NCBI GenBank assembly: GCA_013178415.1
Contig: JABLXA010000024.1
Span: 1-44,301, forward strand
Length of the DNA: 44,301 nucleotides
Source: Bacillota bacterium
GTDB lineage: Bacteria > Bacillota > SHA-98 > Ch115
Reading direction: 5' to 3'
Below are positions 39,236 through 44,301 of the stretch, piece after piece (position 1 is the stretch's first letter; the number at the start of each line of letters is the position of its first letter). The notes beneath the pieces were generated by a model. That model was not told the origin of the DNA. It ran no database searches and saw only the letters and a list, made by a program, of their open reading frames with translations. A program made the position numbers and the translations under genes.

Positions 39236-40579
39236 ATGGCGCACGGTAACGCCGTAGCAGCGAAAAAAGAGGATTTCCTCGAGAGCCTTTTTCACCTTAG
39301 AGAGAATAAGACTACTGTTCGAACAGAGGTTATCGCAGGACTCACTACCTTCATGACGATGGCATACATCATCATAGTCAATCCCAACATCCTCAGCAAG
39401 GCAGGGATGGACATTGGCGCAGTCACTGTGGCCACATGTCTTGGCGCGGCCCTGGGGACCTTTGTCATGGCGCTCTATGCCAACTACCCCTTTGCCATGG
39501 CTCCAGGCATGGGGCTCAACGCCTTTTTTGCATTTACAGTTTGCCTTGGCATGGGCATAAGCTGGCAAGTCGCATTAGGCATCGCCTTCATAGATGGAGT
39601 AATCTGCTTGCTGCTGACCTTGACCAGGGCTCGACAGGCCATAATAAATAGCGTCCCAATGACACTGAAGCTCGCTACGGGAGTTGGAATAGGACTATTT
39701 ATCGCATTCATTGGCCTCCAGGAGGCGGGCATCGTGGTAAAAAATGACGCAACCCTGGTATCACTTGGCAAAATAAGCTCTCCCAACGTGTTGCTTGCGC
39801 TATTTGGGCTTGCGGTAATAGGGCTCCTGCTTTCAAGAAAGGTCAAAGGCGCGCTTCTGCTTGGCATCATGATCACAAGTGTGGTCGCCATGATAGTCGG
39901 CCTTACCCCGTTTCCTCGCAGCATAAAAGATATCATCGGAGCGCCGCCGAGTCTTGCTCCAACATTCCTGAAAATGGACGTCCTGGGCGCCCTCAACATA
40001 GGCCTGATTGCCATCATTTTCACATTTACTTTCGTGGACCTGTTTGACACCGTCGGCACTCTTATAGGGGTGTCCACAAAAGCCGGATTCTTAGATAAAG
40101 ACGGTCAACTCCCGAGATCCGGACAGGCCCTGATATCAGATTCAATAGGTTCGGTTGGCGGGGCTCTCTTTGGCACCAGCACTGTTACAACCTATATCGA
40201 AAGCGCGGCAGGCGTGGCCGAGGGCGGCAGGACAGGCCTTACAGCGGCTGTGGTCGCTGTGCTTTTCCTTCTTTCCCTGTTCTTCGCGCCGCTTGTGAAG
40301 CTCATCCCCTCTGCGGCCACCGCTCCGGCGCTGATCATAGTGGGGCTATTCATGATGGAGCCGGTGCTAAAGCTTAACCTCTCCGACTACACAGAAGCGA
40401 TACCGGCGTTCCTGACCATAATCATGATGCCTCTTGCCTACAGCATAGCGGAAGGACTTGTTTTCGGAGTCCTCTCCTATGTGATCATCAAGACGTTGGC
40501 AGGCAAGATGAAAGATGTAAGCCTCACCATGTGGATTCTTGCCATTCTCTTCGTCATAAGGTTCATCATCATGCGTTAG
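39236..40579 (+). CDS. NCS2-family adenine/guanine/hypoxanthine permease (AzgA/PbuG-like)
   Basis: ATG 39236 follows GAGGAGGT. The 447-residue transporter opens with EVIAGLTTFMTMAYIIIVNP NILSKAGMD, the AzgA-type start. It has about 12-14 membrane segments and the conserved FAMAPGMGLNAFFAFTV and FTFTFVDLFDTVGTLIGVST with GTSTVTTYIESAAGVAEGGR. These are the transmembrane motif signatures of NCS2 purine carriers with proton symport. It converges with guaA across a strong hairpin, so uptake of purine bases sits beside GMP synthesis. Confidence 0.93.
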   Translation: MAHGNAVAAKKEDFLESLFHLRENKTTVRTEVIAGLTTFMTMAYIIIVNPNILSKAGMDIGAVTVATCLGAALGTFVMALYANYPFAMAPGMGLNAFFAFTVCLGMGISWQVALGIAFIDGVICLLLTLTRARQAIINSVPMTLKLATGVGIGLFIAFIGLQEAGIVVKNDATLVSLGKISSPNVLLALFGLAVIGLLLSRKVKGALLLGIMITSVVAMIVGLTPFPRSIKDIIGAPPSLAPTFLKMDVLGALNIGLIAIIFTFTFVDLFDTVGTLIGVSTKAGFLDKDGQLPRSGQALISDSIGSVGGALFGTSTVTTYIESAAGVAEGGRTGLTAAVVAVLFLLSLFFAPLVKLIPSAATAPALIIVGLFMMEPVLKLNLSDYTEAIPAFLTIIMMPLAYSIAEGLVFGVLSYVIIKTLAGKMKDVSLTMWILAILFVIRFIIMR

Positions 40580-40616
40580 AAGAAACTGGTGCAGAGGGGA
40601 CAACAGAAAGATATAA

Positions 40617-40652
40617 GATGGCTACCTGATCGTTTTACTTCAGGTAGCCATC
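40617..40652 (-). terminator. Terminator between the purine permease and guaA
   Basis: GATGGCTACCTG (40617-40628) and CAGGTAGCCATC (40641-40652) form a perfect 12-pair stem with a 12-base loop. On the minus strand TTATATCTTT follows, a usable T-rich tail for guaA, whose stop is five bases before. It could also stop the convergent permease transcript. Confidence 0.75.
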
Positions 40653-40656
40653 TCGA

Positions 40657-42216
40657 TTATTCCCACTCGATGGTCGCAGGAGGTTTTGAGCTCACGTCAT
40701 ATACCACACGGTTGACATGGGGAACTTCGCTGATTATACGACTTGAGATGCGCTCGATGAGGTCATACGGCAGCCTCGCCCAGTCGGCGGTCATGCCATC
40801 CTCACTGGTGATGGCACGGATGACGATGGGATAGGCATAAGTCCGCTGGTCCCCCATGACGCCGACGCTCCGTATGGCGGGAAGGACCGCGAATGATTGC
40901 CATAGATCACGGTATAGTCCAGCCTTCCTTATCTCCTCTTCTACTATTGCGTCGGCTTCCCTCAGTATATTGAGTCGCGAGCGAGTCACAGGCCCGATGA
41001 TCCTTACTGCAAGCCCCGGGCCCGGAAATGGATGACGCCACACCATCTCCTCCGGCAAGCCTATCTCGAGGGCAGCCCTTCGAACCTCGTCCTTGAACAT
41101 ATATCTCAGTGGCTCTACAAGTTTGAGATTCATTCTCTCCGGCAACCCGCCCACATTGTGATGGCTCTTTATGCGGGCCGCCGGACCTGTATCAGTAGCG
41201 GTGCTCTCAATGACATCAGGATATAGCGTGCCCTGGACCAGGAACTCTACATCGCCGAGCCGCCCTGATTCCTCCTCGAAGATGCGGATGAACTCATGAC
41301 CAATGCGCCGACGCTTCTCCTCAGGGTCCCTTACCCCCTTGAGAGCCGAGAGGAAGCGCGCCTCTGCATCCACATATATCACGTTGAGCTTGAAATGATC
41401 TCGTAATCTAGATAGAACTAGCTCAGGTTCCCCCTTCCGCAGGAGTCCGTTATTTACGAAAATGCCTGTCAGCCTATCTTTGATGGCCTTATGAACGAGA
41501 AGCGCCGCAACTGACGAGTCCACGCCTCCTGACAGGGCCACAACCGCCCTGCCATTCCCTATCTGCTCCCTGATCCTTTTCACAGACTCATCCACAAATG
41601 CCGCAGGAGTCCAGGTGGGGTTGATATCACAGATCTTGAAAAGGAAGTTGCGGAGAATCTCCATGCCACGTTCCGTATGCACAACTTCTGGATGGAATTG
41701 GATCCCCCATAGACAGCGCGATTTATTCCGCATGGCGGCCGCAGGGGTATTATCCGTATGAGCCAAGATCTCGAACCCCGGAGGTAGTGTCATAACCGAA
41801 TCCCCATGGCTCATCCAGCATATTGTCGAAGGAGATTCACCATTCTCGGGGGCAAAGCCGGCAAAGAGATCAGAGGCATCATCAATGTAGAGCCGCGTCT
41901 TCCCGTATTCGCGCCTGGAGGCAGGCGCAACTTTGCCGCCGGTCTCAACTGCCATGAGTTGCATCCCGTAGCAAATCCCAAGGAGCGGTATGCCGAGTTG
42001 AAAGATCCTCCCATCACACCGGAGGGCTCCTTCCTGGTAAACACTAGCCGGCCCGCCTGATAGTATGATACCCTTAGGATGCCTGCGTTCTATCTCTTCA
42101 GCCGAAATCCCATGGCCTACAATCTCAGAATAGACACCGAGTTCTCGCGTTTTTCTCGCGATGAGCATGCTGTATTGGGAGCCAAAGTCGAGAATTATGA
42201 CCAGATCATGATCCAT
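40657..42216 (-). CDS. guaA: GMP synthase (glutamine-hydrolysing)
   Basis: A 519-residue enzyme from ATG 42216 ([20 protein letters not shown]); GTG 42225 is an alternative. The glutaminase domain has the nucleophile Cys82 in [10 protein letters not shown] and [13 protein letters not shown]. The ATP pyrophosphatase domain has the loop [16 protein letters not shown]. The C-terminal dimer domain ends with [15 protein letters not shown], the universal GuaA tail. It converts XMP, ATP and glutamine to GMP. Length is exactly typical. Followed by a strong terminator. Confidence 0.97.
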   Translation of the reverse strand: MDHDLVIILDFGSQYSMLIARKTRELGVYSEIVGHGISAEEIERRHPKGIILSGGPASVYQEGALRCDGRIFQLGIPLLGICYGMQLMAVETGGKVAPASRREYGKTRLYIDDASDLFAGFAPENGESPSTICWMSHGDSVMTLPPGFEILAHTDNTPAAAMRNKSRCLWGIQFHPEVVHTERGMEILRNFLFKICDINPTWTPAAFVDESVKRIREQIGNGRAVVALSGGVDSSVAALLVHKAIKDRLTGIFVNNGLLRKGEPELVLSRLRDHFKLNVIYVDAEARFLSALKGVRDPEEKRRRIGHEFIRIFEEESGRLGDVEFLVQGTLYPDVIESTATDTGPAARIKSHHNVGGLPERMNLKLVEPLRYMFKDEVRRAALEIGLPEEMVWRHPFPGPGLAVRIIGPVTRSRLNILREADAIVEEEIRKAGLYRDLWQSFAVLPAIRSVGVMGDQRTYAYPIVIRAITSEDGMTADWARLPYDLIERISSRIISEVPHVNRVVYDVSSKPPATIEWE

Positions 42217-42326
42217 GTATCGCACCAGCCTTGACTGCTATCAACAGAATAATTCAACATCAAGTATACCAGAAGCATGTCCGGATGGATAGTCATGCCA
42301 CTGTGAAAGCAAAAAGCTCCCCTTGA

Positions 42327-43118
42327 TTAACCTCTCCCCCACCCAAAAGAGAATAGTCTTCTGTGCCGATGTAGCCGGACCTCGCCGCGATCAACCTCAC
42401 TATTCTCGATTACGGCGCGCGGAATTCCCTCTACCATCTCCCTTGCCAGCTCCCTGCCCACTAGCCTGGCAGCTACGGCCCAGGCTCGATCCAATCTGCA
42501 ACGACGCGTACGAGCATTATGGCCATCGCTGGCGATGATCTGAACCAATCTGCTCTCGATGAGGAATTCCGCCGCCCTGCGCGCATGAGGACCGAATTCG
42601 CCTGTTATGCTCCCTGCGCTGACTTGTCCGAGAGCCCCGCTCTGGAAAAATTCATAGAATGATCCAGGATCAGACATGATCCTGGCATTCCTTTCAGGAT
42701 GGGCGATGATAGGAACATATCCTGCAGAAGCTAGGCTGAAGATCACGTGCTGGCTATATATAGGGATATCTTGAAAGGGAAGCTCTATCAATACATAACG
42801 CGATGCTCCCCCGATGGTGCAATACTCACCTGACTTCAGCCTTGAAAGAAGATCTATATCAATTGCGATCTCTGCTCCCGGCAGCAGCTTGAGATAGATA
42901 CCTTTTCTAGAGATCTCCCGTCCCAGATCCCTAACATGAGACTGGATCATGTCCGGCCCTATCAGGGCTCCCCCCGGGAGAATGTGAGGTGTCGCTACAA
43001 CAACTTCGGTGCCTCCAGAAACGGCATCATGAGCCATGAGCGTTGAAGTCTCAATTGAATCTGCCCCATCATCGATACCTGGGAGAATATGAGTGTGTAT
43101 ATCAATCATCTCAATCAC
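42327..43118 (-). CDS. CpsB/CapC-type (YwqE) PHP protein-tyrosine phosphatase
   Basis: A 263-residue protein starting at GTG 43118 or ATG 43109, with MIDIHTHILPGIDDGADSIE, EVVVATPHILPGG, LPGAEIAIDIDLLSRLKSGE, VPIIAHPERNARI and LVQIIASDGHNARTRR. These His/Asp/Glu residues bind the metals of PHP-type phosphatases that dephosphorylate BY-kinases and control capsule chain length. It lies 12 bases after the kinase gene. The C-terminal tail ending LFSFGWGRG is a little longer than usual. Confidence 0.92.
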   Translation of the reverse strand: MIEMIDIHTHILPGIDDGADSIETSTLMAHDAVSGGTEVVVATPHILPGGALIGPDMIQSHVRDLGREISRKGIYLKLLPGAEIAIDIDLLSRLKSGEYCTIGGASRYVLIELPFQDIPIYSQHVIFSLASAGYVPIIAHPERNARIMSDPGSFYEFFQSGALGQVSAGSITGEFGPHARRAAEFLIESRLVQIIASDGHNARTRRCRLDRAWAVAARLVGRELAREMVEGIPRAVIENSEVDRGEVRLHRHRRLFSFGWGRG

Positions 43119-43130
43119 CGGCCATTGATA

Positions 43131-43850
43131 TTAGGACGAACGCGTAGTTCGCGCCCCTTCATTGTTGCTGGAATAGTAGTAATAGTAATAATACCCATAA
43201 GAAGCCTCATTCTTTACGTCATTGATCACAATACCCAGGATTCTACCCCGGGAATTCTCCAATAATGTCTTGGCCCTGACAGCAGCCTCCCTGGAAGTCG
43301 CTCCGAGTTTTAGCACCAGGAGGACCCCATCAACCCTGGGGGCCAATACAGCCGCATCTGTCACTGCGATAACAGGGGGGGTATCATAGACCACAATATC
43401 GGCCTCTTGAGACAATGCTTGAATTACGGAATTCATGGCGCCCGATCCAAGAAGTTCCGCCGGGTTCGGCGGCAGGGGACCGCTGGTGAGGATACGGAGC
43501 CCACGAATCCTAGAATCCTGCAGGGCATCCACACCGTTTCCGCCCAGAAGCATGTTGGTAAGGCCGACATCATTTTTCAGGGAAAACAGGCTATGAAGCC
43601 GTGGTCGCCTCAGGTCTGCGTCCACGAGGATTACCTGCTTTCCTGACTGGGCGAAAGCAATGGAAAGATTTGCGGCTACTGTGCTTTTCCCCTCTCCGGG
43701 TCCGGTGCTCGTCAAAAGCAAGCTCTTTAGGGGCTTGTCCAAAGACGCAAATTGCAGATTCGTCCTGAGAGTCCTAAATGCCTCGGTGACCGGCGATCTG
43801 GGGTCATGATACGCAATAAGTGTTTTCTCAGGGTGTTCCTTTGTTGGCAA
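43131..43850 (-). CDS. CpsD/CapB-type bacterial tyrosine kinase
   Basis: A TTG at 43850 with GGTGGTGA six bases upstream gives 239 residues. ITEAFRTLRTNLQF-like opening (SPVTEAFRTLRTNLQF), Walker A TSTGPGEGKSTVAANLSIAF, Walker A' VILVDADLRRPRLHSLFSLK and Walker B DIVVYDTPPVIAVTDA are BY-kinase motifs. The C-terminus has a tyrosine cluster, YGYYYYYYYSS, the autophosphorylation tail. In Firmicutes the kinase needs its membrane activator CpsC, whose end is encoded just upstream. It controls exopolysaccharide polymerisation. Confidence 0.93.
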   Translation of the reverse strand: MPTKEHPEKTLIAYHDPRSPVTEAFRTLRTNLQFASLDKPLKSLLLTSTGPGEGKSTVAANLSIAFAQSGKQVILVDADLRRPRLHSLFSLKNDVGLTNMLLGGNGVDALQDSRIRGLRILTSGPLPPNPAELLGSGAMNSVIQALSQEADIVVYDTPPVIAVTDAAVLAPRVDGVLLVLKLGATSREAAVRAKTLLENSRGRILGIVINDVKNEASYGYYYYYYYSSNNEGARTTRSS

Positions 43851-43899
43851 ATCAAGTCACCACCTGAAGGTTTGCAAAAGCGCAAGAACAAATGTGAAG

Positions 43900-44172
43900 T
43901 CAGATGCTGGAACTCACCCCGCTGCTTGCTACTCGTTTCTTGCGGAATCGCTTCATACTTGGAATGAATCCCAGGATGGGGAGTCCAAGCGCCTTTTCAA
44001 CTTCTTCCTGACTCCTAAATGAAACATCCATGAACTCTCTTATGAACGCCAGTCCCAGACCGATGAATAGGCCGAGAAAAGCAGCAACTGCCACATTAAG
44101 AAGCTTTCGTGGCCTGATTGGAATTTGAGGGACAATAGCCCGATCTAGCGGCTGGATATCCGCTACCTTCAT
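43900..44172 (-). pseudogene. CpsC/Wzz-type chain-length determinant, C-terminal part only
   Basis: The frame gives VADIQPLDRAIVPQIPIRPR, KLLNVAVAAFLGLFIGLGLA and FIREFMDVSFRSQEEVEKAL, then GLPILGFIPSM. This is the proline-rich segment, second membrane helix and kinase-activating tail of Wzz/CpsC proteins. In-frame TAG stands at 44176-44178, three bases before the first ATG. A different frame just upstream (44184-44240) reads LLKNGEKARSRELTLKH, which fits the preceding coiled segment. So the gene is probably broken by a frameshift or stop, or contains a sequencing error. Farther upstream the window shows unrelated sequence. Confidence 0.65.
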
Positions 44173-44273
44173 AGCCTATCTCAATGTTTTAAAGTTAGCT
44201 CTCTCGATCTCGCCTTCTCTCCATTTTTCAATAGATTAAACCGGCGTAGTCGTCGGGGCTGTGGATATGTGGG

Positions 44274-44289
44274 CAACGCGAAGCGTTGT
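44274..44289. repeat. Hairpin at window edge, possible end of an insertion element
   Basis: CAACGC-GAA-GCGTTG forms a tight stem loop next to CTGTGGATATGTGGG and TGTCCAAGCGGCTGT. The surrounding 80 bases do not encode CpsC as expected at this point. I suspect the end of a mobile element inserted in cpsC, but only its edge is visible. Confidence 0.3.
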
Positions 44290-44301
44290 CCAAGCGGCTG
44301 T

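Noticed and set aside
39125..40077. Minus-strand frames under the purine permease
   Set aside because: Antisense of a clear NCS2 transporter; Met/Pro/Thr-rich composition typical of shadow frames.

Overview
The window looks like an accessory stretch of a Bacillota (Firmicutes, probably Clostridia-type) chromosome. Evidence is strong AGGAGG-type ribosome binding sites, sigma-A promoters of TTGACA-17-TATAAT type, GTG and TTG starts, a YlaK-type PIN-PhoH protein, PadR regulators, and a CpsB/CpsD phosphatase and BY-kinase pair. No rRNA and no CRISPR array were seen. The only tRNA sequence is the 3' half of a tRNA-Phe, used as an integration site.

Region 1 (1-5993) is the right end of an integrated element. 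It has a decayed serine recombinase that keeps a near-perfect promoter, a ribbon-helix-helix/zinc-ribbon regulator with three TACTAGTA palindromes in its promoter, and a tightly packed minus-strand set of small genes (HTH, zinc-ribbon, RHH, a TubC-docking-like protein, and a Rep/AAA ATPase C-terminus carrying iteron-like 9-mers). It closes with a tyrosine integrase C-terminus reading into the tRNA-Phe 3' remnant. Region 2 (6000-12350) is a scrapyard: an integrase N-terminus, a truncated acetyltransferase-like gene, a group II intron remnant, a frameshifted CehA/McbA-type PHP gene, a transposase scrap, an apparently intact phoH, then an HD-GYP fragment and an oxidoreductase fragment joined end to end.

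Region 3 (12357-19165) is the most coherent candidate for an undescribed system. Seven minus-strand genes, overlapping or less than 40 bases apart, follow one strong promoter whose -10 lies in an inverted repeat: PadR regulator, a membrane/phytoene-desaturase-like fusion, a TPR protein, a 69-residue membrane protein, an ABC ATPase, an ABC-2 permease, and a membrane-anchored HExxH protein. Region 4 (19200-25560) again mixes gene fragments (including a 179-bp copy of part of the HExxH gene) with a secreted metallophosphoesterase, a CopD-like membrane protein behind a second PadR, and a multicopper oxidase that has lost its middle.

Region 5 (25800-37340, minus strand) holds a cobalamin adenosyltransferase and two sugar-metabolism blocks. 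One has two Gfo/Idh/MocA dehydrogenases and three AP-endonuclease-fold (TIM barrel) enzymes, a composition like 3-keto-sugar cleavage pathways. The other has a PfkB kinase, a HAD phosphatase and a fusion of a deoxyhypusine-synthase-like domain with a GmhA-type SIS domain, together resembling activated-heptose synthesis. Region 6 (37841-44301) has a DegT sugar aminotransferase, a purine permease, guaA, and the cpsB-cpsD-cpsC exopolysaccharide control module, whose cpsC is broken at the window edge.

All assignments come from reading motifs by eye. No database search was run, so family names are recognition and the pathway roles are inference.
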